64,000 nt of DNA from DATFAS01 sp035254305 (GTDB lineage Bacteria; Bacillota; Bacilli; Aneurinibacillales; RAOX-1), in the NCBI GenBank assembly GCA_035254305.1, contig DATFAS010000010.1, forward strand, positions 6,628 to 70,627, written 5' to 3'. Under the pieces are notes generated by a model that worked only from the letters and a program-made list of their open reading frames with translations, was not told the origin of the DNA and did not search any database. Below are positions 42,121 through 49,380 of the stretch, piece by piece. The position numbers were made by a program, and so were the translations under genes. Each line of letters begins with the position of its first letter. The first letter of the stretch is position 1.

Positions 42121-42567
42121 TTATCCACGTCCAATAATCATAGCCTTCCTTACACCGTCGAGTTCCCCAAGCTCATCCATAAAATCTGTAGTTGATAGAC
42201 TTAATAACCCTGTATCAACAGAAAGAGCTAGATTGGCAATCCCCTGCAAAGGAATGGTCTGATTAATCGTAAGAATATTCCCACCCTTACCTGCAATAAA
42301 CATTAATACTCCCGAAAGCACACCTGCCCTGTGTTCTAATTGCAGGGAAAGTGTAATAATCATCTGTTTCATCATAGCATTAAAAGGGAAGATTCCGTCT
42401 TTATACTTATAATAAGCACTTCGACTAAGCCCAACCCTCTCCACTGCCTCATGGATGGTTCCCGCTTCCCCAGATTCTAGAAGCTTCTTTGCTTCAATTG
42501 TTTTTTGTATGGCTTCAGGCAAGATATCATCACGGACGAGATAAAATTTTTCCTCACGTACGTCCAT
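42121..42567 (-). CDS. pheB: ThrR/PheB-type ACT-domain DNA-binding regulator
   Basis: Encodes 148 residues, matching the UPF0735 family (B. subtilis PheB/ThrR). The N-terminal half has a helix-turn-helix (IHEAVERVGLSRSAYYKY), the C-terminal half an ACT domain (LEHRAGVLSGVLMFI). I recall that B. subtilis ThrR represses hom-thrCB and thrD; the equivalence with PheB is from memory. The ATG at 42567 follows TAGGAGG at 5 bp. It heads the cluster with hom and so probably regulates its own operon; two direct repeats lie at its promoter. Alternative symbol: thrR. Confidence 0.85.
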   Translation of the reverse strand: MDVREEKFYLVRDDILPEAIQKTIEAKKLLESGEAGTIHEAVERVGLSRSAYYKYKDGIFPFNAMMKQMIITLSLQLEHRAGVLSGVLMFIAGKGGNILTINQTIPLQGIANLALSVDTGLLSLSTTDFMDELGELDGVRKAMIIGRG

Positions 42568-42578
42568 GCCGTCCTCCT

Positions 42579-42608
42579 ATAGTGAACATTTGTATTCGGA
42601 TAGTGGAC
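42579..42608. promoter_or_regulatory. Pair of direct repeats at the pheB promoter, possible operator
   Basis: ATAGTGAAC (42579-42587) and ATAGTGGAC (42600-42608) are direct 9-bp repeats with one difference and a centre distance of 21 bp, two helical turns. They lie between the -10 and the ribosome site, where a repressor would block transcription. Confidence 0.45.
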
Positions 42609-42637
42609 ATTATAAGCGATCATTCAATATTTTACAA
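42609..42637 (-). promoter_or_regulatory. SigA-type promoter of the pheB-hom-thrB-pheA cluster
   Basis: On the minus strand TTGTAA (42632-42637) and a perfect TATAAT (42609-42614) are separated by 17 bp. Confidence 0.72.
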
Positions 42638-42687
42638 CTGTTATTTGCCTACTTAAACAAAATAGGCCAAAACATGATCAGGTTTAA

Positions 42688-42740
42688 AAAAAAGGCATAA
42701 ACCCTTGCAAGGATCACAACTCCTTTCAGGATCTATGCTT
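42688..42740 (-). terminator. Terminator after obgE
   Basis: On the minus strand AAGCATA-GA pairs with TTTATGCCTT, enclosing smaller hairpins (TCCTGAAAGGA and CCTTGCAAGG), followed by eight T. The structure is longer and looser than the other terminators. Confidence 0.6.
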
Positions 42741-42744
42741 AAAT

Positions 42745-44031
42745 TTAATCAACAAATTCAAATTCAAACTTCCCAATTCTTATGGTGTCCCCGTTCTCTG
42801 CTCCTTTTTCCCGTAGGGCTTTATCAACCCCCATATGACGCATCGTTCGAGCAAAGCGCTGAATAGAATCATAAGAATTAAGATTCGTCCTCCGCATCAA
42901 CTTTTCTATATGCTCCCCTTCAACAACAAACACTTCATTATCTTTTCTTACGAAGAATTTATCTGGCTCCTTCTCCGCACGATAAATAACTCTTTCATGA
43001 TCTTGTTCCTCTAAAGGCTCAACAGCTGGTTGTAAAGGAATGGAATCTAATAAATCCGCAATAGCAAAGATAAGCTCCCTGATCCCTTCTTTCGTTGCAG
43101 CTGAAATTGGATATATAGGGATATCGTCACCTAGCTTTTGTCTAAATACTTCTAAATTCTCCTTGGCTTCTGGTATGTCCATCTTATTTGCCGCAATAAT
43201 TTGTGGACGATCTTCTAATTTCACATTATATAGTTTCAATTCACTATTAATTTGTACATAATCCTCATAAGGATCTCTTCCTTCTGTTGCAGCCATATCC
43301 ACGACATGAACAATAAGGCGTGTACGTTCCACGTGACGTAAAAATTGATGACCTAATCCAACACCACTATGTGCCCCTTCAATTAAGCCTGGTAAATCTG
43401 CCATGACAAAACTGCGTTGATCTTCCGCCTCCACAACCCCAAGGTTGGGAGAAAGTGTCGTAAAATGATACTCAGCTATTTTCGGTTTAGCTGCTGATAC
43501 CATCGAAAGAAGGGTAGACTTACCCACACTCGGATATCCGACCAATCCCACATCTGCAATTAATTTCAATTCCAGCCGAATGTATCGTTCTTGTCCAGGC
43601 TCCCCGTTCTCCGAGATTTCCGGTGCAGGCAAGGTAGGGCTTGCGAAACGAGTATTCCCACGTCCTCCCTTCCCACCTTTTGCAATAATGGCTTGCTGCC
43701 CATGTTCTACCAAATCGGCAATCAATTCCCCCGTATCGTCATCATAAACAGAAGTCCCTGGCGGAACCTTTACGATCATATCATCAGCACCGGCTCCGTG
43801 CTGGCTTTTAGTACGTCCATTCTCACCTTTAGGGGCCTTAAAGTGTTTTTGGTATTTAAAGTCAATTAATGTTCGTAATCCTTCTTCTACTTCAAAAACA
43901 ACGTCCCCTCCGCGACCTCCGTCGCCACCAGCTGGTCCACCCTTGTCTACATATTTTTCTCGGCGAAACGCAATCATCCCATCTCCGCCGTTACCACCCT
44001 TAATATATATTTTTGCTGTATCTATAAACAT
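42745..44031 (-). CDS. obgE: Obg-family GTPase
   Basis: Encodes 428 residues with the full Obg architecture. The Gly-rich Obg fold is residues 1-158 (GGNGGDGMIAFRREKYV). The G domain has GYPSVGKSTLLSMV (G1), VMADLPGLIEG (G3) and AANKMDIPEAK (G4). The OCT C-terminal domain is about 350-428. Obg binds the 50S subunit and in B. subtilis is essential and needed for Spo0A phosphorylation, SigB activation and sporulation. The ATG at 44031 has GAGGTGA at 10 bp. It is downstream of spo0B, the B. subtilis order. Confidence 0.97.
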   Translation of the reverse strand: MFIDTAKIYIKGGNGGDGMIAFRREKYVDKGGPAGGDGGRGGDVVFEVEEGLRTLIDFKYQKHFKAPKGENGRTKSQHGAGADDMIVKVPPGTSVYDDDTGELIADLVEHGQQAIIAKGGKGGRGNTRFASPTLPAPEISENGEPGQERYIRLELKLIADVGLVGYPSVGKSTLLSMVSAAKPKIAEYHFTTLSPNLGVVEAEDQRSFVMADLPGLIEGAHSGVGLGHQFLRHVERTRLIVHVVDMAATEGRDPYEDYVQINSELKLYNVKLEDRPQIIAANKMDIPEAKENLEVFRQKLGDDIPIYPISAATKEGIRELIFAIADLLDSIPLQPAVEPLEEQDHERVIYRAEKEPDKFFVRKDNEVFVVEGEHIEKLMRRTNLNSYDSIQRFARTMRHMGVDKALREKGAENGDTIRIGKFEFEFVD

Positions 44032-44100
44032 TCCTAATGAGTCACCTCTATTTTTATGTAAGTAAACCTAGCTGGTAGCGTGTCCAAAAGTAACACCAGC

Positions 44101-44877
44101 TTAGTTGCCCTGATTTATTGGCAGATAAAATTCCATAATCGATTCTTTATTATTATGTAAGCCTTCCACAAAGAAGCCTTCCTCATTCCCAAATTCATCA
44201 ACTAACTGATAAATTCCTGTAAGACAGCCCTGATCGTCTAAGTCACCCTCAAAATCAACAGAAACATATAAGGACTCTTCTAATCTTTGAATAAGTAAGA
44301 GCAATGTATTTGCTTGTCCATTCTCCGCATGATCAAGATAAGTATCTACAAGCCTCTTAATGAGGGCATAAATTCTTGTATTTTCTTCTTCACTAAACGA
44401 TCGTAGATCGATTAAATCTGGCAGTTCAACCTCTACAGTAAGCTCCTTATGGAGGGCATTGAATGTAAGGAGATACGCAACCAAAGGTCTATATCCTAGT
44501 GCTGCAATTCTACTGTCATTATTCGTATTCTCTGTTACCTTCTTTATATAATCTTCACAAACATCATAGCGTTGCAGTTTTAAATAACCAAGTAATACCT
44601 GAAAATGATTCAGCCAATCATGGCGTTGATGGCTTAAACTCTGGAGGAACTTTTCCTGTTCAACCGCAACTTTATGATAATCACTAGCAGGGGAGTGATT
44701 GACAGGCTGATCCAACTGTAGGTCAACTTTCTTATATATTGCCCAAATCCCCCATCCAATGAATAGTATGGAAAGACTACCAATCAGCTGATTGCCTGAT
44801 CCATCCCATGGTTCTATAAGGATTAAAGCATTTAGTAATAGTGAAGTCACAAATAAAATATAAGGAAGACGGTTCAA
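44101..44877 (-). CDS. spo0B: Spo0B-like sporulation phosphotransferase with N-terminal membrane segments
   Basis: Encodes 258 residues from the TTG at 44875-44877, which has AGGAGA at 7 bp. The H-box QRHDWLNHFQVLLGYLKLQ matches Spo0B and His86 is the likely phosphorylated residue. Spo0B passes phosphate from Spo0F to Spo0A in the sporulation phosphorelay. The C-terminal half resembles a degenerate ATPase domain. Unlike B. subtilis Spo0B (about 190 residues, soluble), this one has two N-terminal hydrophobic segments (about 6-22 and 30-48), so it may be membrane-bound. It stands between rpmA and obgE as in B. subtilis. Confidence 0.85.
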   Translation of the reverse strand: MNRLPYILFVTSLLLNALILIEPWDGSGNQLIGSLSILFIGWGIWAIYKKVDLQLDQPVNHSPASDYHKVAVEQEKFLQSLSHQRHDWLNHFQVLLGYLKLQRYDVCEDYIKKVTENTNNDSRIAALGYRPLVAYLLTFNALHKELTVEVELPDLIDLRSFSEEENTRIYALIKRLVDTYLDHAENGQANTLLLLIQRLEESLYVSVDFEGDLDDQGCLTGIYQLVDEFGNEEGFFVEGLHNNKESIMEFYLPINQGN

Positions 44878-44920
44878 GTTCGGTTCTCCTGTCCGTACTA
44901 TTTTTCCTTATTTTAACACA

Positions 44921-44944
44921 AAAACCCGACATATGTCGGGTTTT
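44921..44944 (-). terminator. Terminator after rplU-prp-rpmA
   Basis: A perfect uninterrupted 24-bp palindrome (AAAACCCGACAT and ATGTCGGGTTTT) 22 bp after rpmA, ending in T on the minus strand. Confidence 0.8.
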
Positions 44945-44965
44945 AGATGATGAATCATGAAATAT

Positions 44966-45256
44966 TTACGCTTCTTGTGCTACGGTCTCAATTACAACCT
45001 GCTTGCGATCACGTCCAAGACGCTTGAAACGAACAACTCCATCTTCTAAAGCAAATAAAGTATCGTCTCCACCGATTCCAACGTTTAATCCAGGATAAAT
45101 CTTTGTTCCACGTTGACGAACTAGAATATTCCCAGCTTTAACGAATTGGCCATCTCCACGCTTCACACCAAGACGCTTCGCAATACTGTCACGACCGTTC
45201 TTAGTAGAACCTACCCCTTTTTTAGAGGCAAAAAATTGAAGATTCATTTTCAACAT
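44966..45256 (-). CDS. rpmA: Ribosomal protein L27 with cleaved N-terminal extension
   Basis: Encodes 96 residues from the ATG at 45254-45256; GGAGGT stands 7 bp upstream, and a GTG 9 bp further up overlaps it. The N-terminal MLKMNLQFFASKKGVGST is the Firmicutes form. The first nine residues (to FF) are removed by the Prp protease, which is encoded directly upstream, before L27 works at the peptidyl-transferase centre. The ATG shares a base with the prp stop (TAATG). Confidence 0.96.
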   Translation of the reverse strand: MLKMNLQFFASKKGVGSTKNGRDSIAKRLGVKRGDGQFVKAGNILVRQRGTKIYPGLNVGIGGDDTLFALEDGVVRFKRLGRDRKQVVIETVAQEA

Positions 45257-45603
45257 TAGATCCACCTCCTATTAACTTTGGTGTCATGAACCTTAACAAA
45301 CTTACCGTATTCTATAGCCACAGATCGAAGGGAAGCCACCATAGCATCCATTAGTAATTGGATACGCTGATGCTTCTCACTCTCCAATTCGGGTAATTCC
45401 CAATGAAGAAAACCACTATCTCCTTGCTGTACAGGAAGTTCCACACCAAGCAGCCTATCAACTGCATTAAGCATACCGAATGAAATTCCAGAGACAGCTG
45501 CACAGACAATGTCCTTACCAGGATCATCAAAGCCGGCATGTCCATCAATCGTAATCGATTGAACGTCACCAGAAGGCTGACGCTTCACTACAATCGTTAT
45601 CAT
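45256..45603 (-). CDS. prp: Ribosomal-processing cysteine protease Prp
   Basis: Encodes 115 residues (YsxB family). The catalytic His and Cys are in GHAGFDDPGKDIVCAAVSGISF, about His22 and Cys34, the positions known in S. aureus Prp. Prp cuts the N-terminal extension of L27. The ATG at 45603 has no strong ribosome site and lies 3 bp after the rplU stop, so translation is probably coupled to rplU. It overlaps the rpmA start. Confidence 0.93.
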   Translation of the reverse strand: MITIVVKRQPSGDVQSITIDGHAGFDDPGKDIVCAAVSGISFGMLNAVDRLLGVELPVQQGDSGFLHWELPELESEKHQRIQLLMDAMVASLRSVAIEYGKFVKVHDTKVNRRWI

Positions 45604-45606
45604 AAT

Positions 45607-45918
45607 CTATGCATTAATGCTTTCGATAACTACTTTAGTAAATGGTTGACGATGACCTTGCTTCTTATGGTAGTTTTTCTTAGCCTTGTATTTGAAAACG
45701 ATGATCTTCTGACCACGACCATGCTTTTCAACTTTACCAGTTACAGTTGCACCTGTAACAGTAGGGCTTCCAACTACAACAGATCCATCTTTAGAAACCA
45801 TCAATACACGGTCAAACGTTACGTTTTCACCTTCAGTTTGAGGAAGCTTCTCGATATAAAGCTCAGCGCCTTGTTCTACCTTGTATTGCTTTCCACCAGT
45901 TTCAATAATAGCGTACAT
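45607..45918 (-). CDS. rplU: Ribosomal protein L21
   Basis: Encodes 103 residues, the full length of bL21, which binds 23S rRNA and contacts L20. The N-terminal MYAIIETGGKQYKVEQG and C-terminal KAKKNYHKKQGHRQPFT are diagnostic. The ATG at 45918 has GGGAGGTG at 6 bp. It heads rplU-prp-rpmA behind an L21 leader RNA. Confidence 0.97.
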   Translation of the reverse strand: MYAIIETGGKQYKVEQGAELYIEKLPQTEGENVTFDRVLMVSKDGSVVVGSPTVTGATVTGKVEKHGRGQKIIVFKYKAKKNYHKKQGHRQPFTKVVIESINA

Positions 45919-45924
45919 TCATTG

Positions 45925-46045
45925 CACCTCCCTATCTTTTACTAAGACTCGCCATCCCAGGTGCGAGAAAATACTCGACTTATAAACAAACCTGTTCTGT
46001 GCGGTTGTAGCATGCATGACAGGTGCCAAGCATGATATCAACAAA
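45925..46045 (-). promoter_or_regulatory. Probable L21 leader RNA (ribosomal protein autoregulation)
   Basis: The 120-nt minus-strand 5' UTR folds into hairpins, including CGAGTATTTTCTCG followed by CACCTGGGATGGCGAG, close to the rplU ribosome site. Bacillales rplU genes carry an L21 leader (Rfam family) thought to bind L21. I match it by position and general form only. Confidence 0.6.
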
Positions 46046-46050
46046 TGTTA

Positions 46051-46079
46051 GATTAACACATAGCAAACCAAAAAGTCAA
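46051..46079 (-). promoter_or_regulatory. Promoter of rplU-prp-rpmA
   Basis: On the minus strand TTGACT (46074-46079) and TTAATC (46051-46056) are separated by 17 bp, with a TGTG just upstream of the -10. The -35 overlaps the rng stop codon. Confidence 0.55.
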
Positions 46080-47560
46080 GAGTTAACCCTTCGTTTTACC
46101 TCTTCTAAGCTGCCTACAAAAGCGATTCGGTAGCTTTCAAGATTCACCTTATCATTTCCAATAATATATACTTTAATTTTCCAATCCTCTTCCATCAGCT
46201 GTATGAAATGTTCATATTTGAATTTAGATGCATCTGCCACAGAATGGGATAGCTCGATAAGGAAGGCTTCCACATCTTTGTTTCTAGCATACTCTTTTAT
46301 TTCTCTCTCCATCCTTGCAAAGATTGTTTCTTCAGAAAGAGTCCTCCCCTTTCCTTCACAACATGGGCACTCTCTTGTCAATCGATCGGATAAGTTTTGC
46401 TTGATCTTTTTTCTTGTCATTTCTAACAACCCAAGTGTTGTAAATCCAAGAAGATGTGATTTGGTTCGATCCTTCTTAAGCTGATCGGCTAGATGCCGAT
46501 ACACTGCATCCCGACTGGCTTCCTTTATCATATCGATAAAATCAATAATGATGATCCCGCCAATATCTCTTAAACGGAGTTGACGTGCTATTTCCCCAGC
46601 AGCTTCTAGGTTTGTTTTAAATACGGTATCTTCATGGTTGTAATTCCCTGTAAATTTTCCTGTATTCACATCAATGGCAGTTAAGGCTTCTGTCTGATCA
46701 ATGACCAAATACCCTCCACTTTTCAACCATACTTTTCTCCTAAGCGCCTTTTCAATTTCACCTTCAATTTGATACGCATCGAAAATACTGGTTTGTTCCT
46801 GATACAACTTAATTTTATCTTGCAGGGGATGGGATCGATCCAACTCACTAAGAATATTTCGATATTCTGGAATACTATCGATTACCCACTCACTAACCTC
46901 TGAGTTTAGTAAATCCCTTGCGACCTTAGGAATTAAACCAAGCTCCTGATGAATTAGGCTTTTACTCTTCGCTTGTTTCGCTATTTGTTTCACCTTTTCC
47001 CATTCTTGACGAAGATACAGGAAATCAGCTTGAATTTCCTCTTCACAAACCCCTTGTGCCTGTGTTCGAACAATGACACCTTCCTCTTCAACACACAATT
47101 GTTGGCAAATTTCACGGAGTCTTTCTCTTTCTTCCTCCAATTCAATCCTTCGAGAAATTCCTATATTGCGATCGTTAGGCATATAAACTAAAAATCGCCC
47201 AGGAAAGCTTAAATGAGTAGTTAGTCTTGCTCCTTTTAAATCGGTGGGCTCCTTAGTCACCTGCACAAGAAGATCCTGTCCCTGTGTGACAAGTTCTCGG
47301 ATATTCGGTTTTGACTCTGTCTTCTCCTTTTGTGAGGTAGTCAAACAATCATCAATATATAAATAGGCATTTTTTTCTATTCCAATATCGACAAAGGCTG
47401 CCTGAATTCCCGGTCGAATATCAGCAACCTTTCCCTTATAGATATTCCCAACTAACTTTAGACTAGAAGGCTGCTCAATGTAGAATTCCACAAGCTTACC
47501 TTCCTCTAGGACAGCAATTCTTGTTTGGCTATATTGACTATTCACGATGACCTGCTTCAA
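46076..47560 (-). CDS. rng: Ribonuclease E/G family endoribonuclease
   Basis: Encodes 494 residues from the TTG at 47558-47560, with GAGGGGA at 6 bp; a GTG 21 bp further up overlaps that site. An S1 domain (about 35-115, GNIYKGKVADIRPGIQAAFVDIG) precedes the catalytic part. The catalytic acidic residues lie in ALTAIDVNTGKFTG and IIIIDFIDM. The zinc-link region is CPCCEGKGRT. RNase G/E processes rRNA and starts mRNA decay. B. subtilis lacks it and relies on RNase Y, so its presence next to rplU fits Paenibacillaceae-like and other deep Bacillales. Confidence 0.95.
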   Translation of the reverse strand: MKQVIVNSQYSQTRIAVLEEGKLVEFYIEQPSSLKLVGNIYKGKVADIRPGIQAAFVDIGIEKNAYLYIDDCLTTSQKEKTESKPNIRELVTQGQDLLVQVTKEPTDLKGARLTTHLSFPGRFLVYMPNDRNIGISRRIELEEERERLREICQQLCVEEEGVIVRTQAQGVCEEEIQADFLYLRQEWEKVKQIAKQAKSKSLIHQELGLIPKVARDLLNSEVSEWVIDSIPEYRNILSELDRSHPLQDKIKLYQEQTSIFDAYQIEGEIEKALRRKVWLKSGGYLVIDQTEALTAIDVNTGKFTGNYNHEDTVFKTNLEAAGEIARQLRLRDIGGIIIIDFIDMIKEASRDAVYRHLADQLKKDRTKSHLLGFTTLGLLEMTRKKIKQNLSDRLTRECPCCEGKGRTLSEETIFARMEREIKEYARNKDVEAFLIELSHSVADASKFKYEHFIQLMEEDWKIKVYIIGNDKVNLESYRIAFVGSLEEVKRRVNS

Positions 47561-47592
47561 CTTTTGTCCCCTCTTCTTCACATATTAGGATC

Positions 47593-48459
47593 CTACACGG
47601 TTATACATTCGGAAATGGTTAAACTAGGATTTTCGAAGAAAAGTGTAAGGATTTGTTCCTCTCTCAGCTTGACCACTATATTTTGATGATTATCTAAGAC
47701 ATGAAAGTAATGATAATATCCTTTTTTTATCATTTTAACCACTTCACCGATTTTATCACTAGGTTGGAGAAAAATGAAAGAATGAGGAAGATGAGTTTTT
47801 TTCGTTGTAATTTGCTCCATCTTGAATAGTAAAAAACGAATAAATTGATAGTGAATTCTTTTCCAAGCTACCTTTATTTCAATCAATAAATAAAGACTGA
47901 TGACAAGTAGATTAAGTTTCGAAGAATAAAAATAAGCAAATATCATGAACCCAATAATCACAAGGATAGACCAAACCAATATAATATAGATCGATTGACG
48001 AAAAGAAATATAATGAGTGAGAACCGCATGGACAACTTTCCCCCCATCGAGAGGCCAAGCTGGAATTAGATTGAATACCGCGATCACAAGATTACCGTGA
48101 ATAAAGAATGCACTCCATGTTTCTTCCCAAATCCCAAGTAAAAAAAATACGTAAGCAACGATAATCATCACTATGTTCATGAAAGGTCCAGCAAGAGCAA
48201 CAATGATTTCTTCACGAGTTGAGGTTGTTCCCCACTCGTCTACCTTAGCCACACCGCCAAATGGCAATAATTCAATTTCACGCACCCGCCACCCAAAGGA
48301 CAAAGCAGAAAAGACATGCCCCAATTCGTGGATAATCACTAGTGCAAATAAAGTCATTAGCTCGATAAATTGTCCTGTCCAGACGGCCGCAATAGCTACC
48401 AACCAAAACAAGGGATGTATTTTTATTTTTAATTTTAAAAGCTTATTAATCAAAAGCAA
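47593..48459 (-). CDS. spoIVFB: SpoIVFB intramembrane metalloprotease
   Basis: Encodes up to 288 residues of a site-2 protease. The zinc motif HELGH is at residues 44-48 and the third ligand lies in AWPLDGGKVVHAV. Several membrane segments are followed by a CBS-like cytoplasmic domain (about 225-285). SpoIVFB cuts pro-SigK in the mother cell. It has no good ribosome site; TTG codons at 48459 and 48453 are the only reasonable starts, both inside spoIVFA, so translation is coupled. It lies after spoIVFA, its inhibitor. Confidence 0.9.
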   Translation of the reverse strand: MLLINKLLKLKIKIHPLFWLVAIAAVWTGQFIELMTLFALVIIHELGHVFSALSFGWRVREIELLPFGGVAKVDEWGTTSTREEIIVALAGPFMNIVMIIVAYVFFLLGIWEETWSAFFIHGNLVIAVFNLIPAWPLDGGKVVHAVLTHYISFRQSIYIILVWSILVIIGFMIFAYFYSSKLNLLVISLYLLIEIKVAWKRIHYQFIRFLLFKMEQITTKKTHLPHSFIFLQPSDKIGEVVKMIKKGYYHYFHVLDNHQNIVVKLREEQILTLFFENPSLTISECITV

Positions 48460-49261
48460 TCACACTCGTTGGATCAAAATAACGATCGTCCCTAAGCATG
48501 GAAAAATAAAGATTTTTACCTGGCTTTACCTTCCCAATCACTTGGCCTAATCCAACCCAATCCTGTTCACCCACTTGAATATGATCGATGTTAGAGTACC
48601 AAGACTGGGTGTGATCTGCATGTTGAATAATAAGGGTCTGCCCAAGACCCTCCTTTTGTCCAACAGAGATCACCCAGCCCTCACCTACAGCCTTCACCTC
48701 ATTAGCCGCCTTCGCCTCAATCTGTATCCCTTTTCCATCCATTACAAAAGGAGAGACAATAGCTCCATTTAAAGGTTTCTCATAACCATGTTGGGTCGTA
48801 TTTTGTTTCCATACTGGTTGAACCCCTTTCTTTTGTGGTGAAAAGGTAAGAAGAATTTCTGGTGTTTTCCCTACATATCGCTCAACTAAATCCATGGTTC
48901 CAGCAAAATTATATTCTCTAGTAAAGGCTTGTTTCACAAAATGATTCGCCTGTTCTGTGTACGGTAACCCTGATTGCTTAAGTAGATAAACAACACTTAA
49001 TAGGAACAAGGCAAGTACTGTTTTAATTAAAAACTTGGAACTCCTATTGAGCTCCTCTGGCTTTGTTTGCTGACTCTCATGATCCCAATCCCATTCTTCA
49101 AAGTGACTATTTTTGTTCACCGTCGAAGACGAATAAGATCGTGGTTCTTCTTGTTCCTCTCCTTCCCCAGAAAAGTCCTCTAACCAATGTTTATGTTTAC
49201 TCTGCTCTCGCAGCTGCCGAAGTCTTTCTTCACGCCGACGTTTGATTGAATCATGCTTCAT
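48446..49261 (-). CDS. spoIVFA: SpoIVFA, SpoIVFB regulator with M23-like domain
   Basis: Encodes 271 residues. The N-terminal cytoplasmic part (about 1-78) is charged. One membrane segment (about 79-96, FLIKTVLALFLLSVVYL) is followed by an external LytM/M23-like fold. The metal ligands of active M23 peptidases are not conserved (GIQIEAKAANEV replaces the usual GxDI), so it should be inactive, as in B. subtilis SpoIVFA, which holds SpoIVFB inactive until SpoIVB cleaves it. The ATG at 49261 has GGGAGGGTGG. Confidence 0.9.
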   Translation of the reverse strand: MKHDSIKRRREERLRQLREQSKHKHWLEDFSGEGEEQEEPRSYSSSTVNKNSHFEEWDWDHESQQTKPEELNRSSKFLIKTVLALFLLSVVYLLKQSGLPYTEQANHFVKQAFTREYNFAGTMDLVERYVGKTPEILLTFSPQKKGVQPVWKQNTTQHGYEKPLNGAIVSPFVMDGKGIQIEAKAANEVKAVGEGWVISVGQKEGLGQTLIIQHADHTQSWYSNIDHIQVGEQDWVGLGQVIGKVKPGKNLYFSMLRDDRYFDPTSVIAFD

Positions 49262-49354
49262 CGTTTATCCACCCTCCCTTAGGTCTTGTCCTTTCTAATA
49301 GCAATCTATGAGTTTTTGGATAGATGTAGACTAAGAATTCCTCGAAATACAAAA

Positions 49355-49380
49355 AACCACTGCCCATACACACAGTGGTT
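49355..49380 (-). terminator. Terminator after rodA
   Basis: A perfect 8-bp stem (AACCACTG and CAGTGGTT) with a 10-base loop, followed on the minus strand by TTTTTTGT. It touches the rodA stop codon. Confidence 0.7.
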
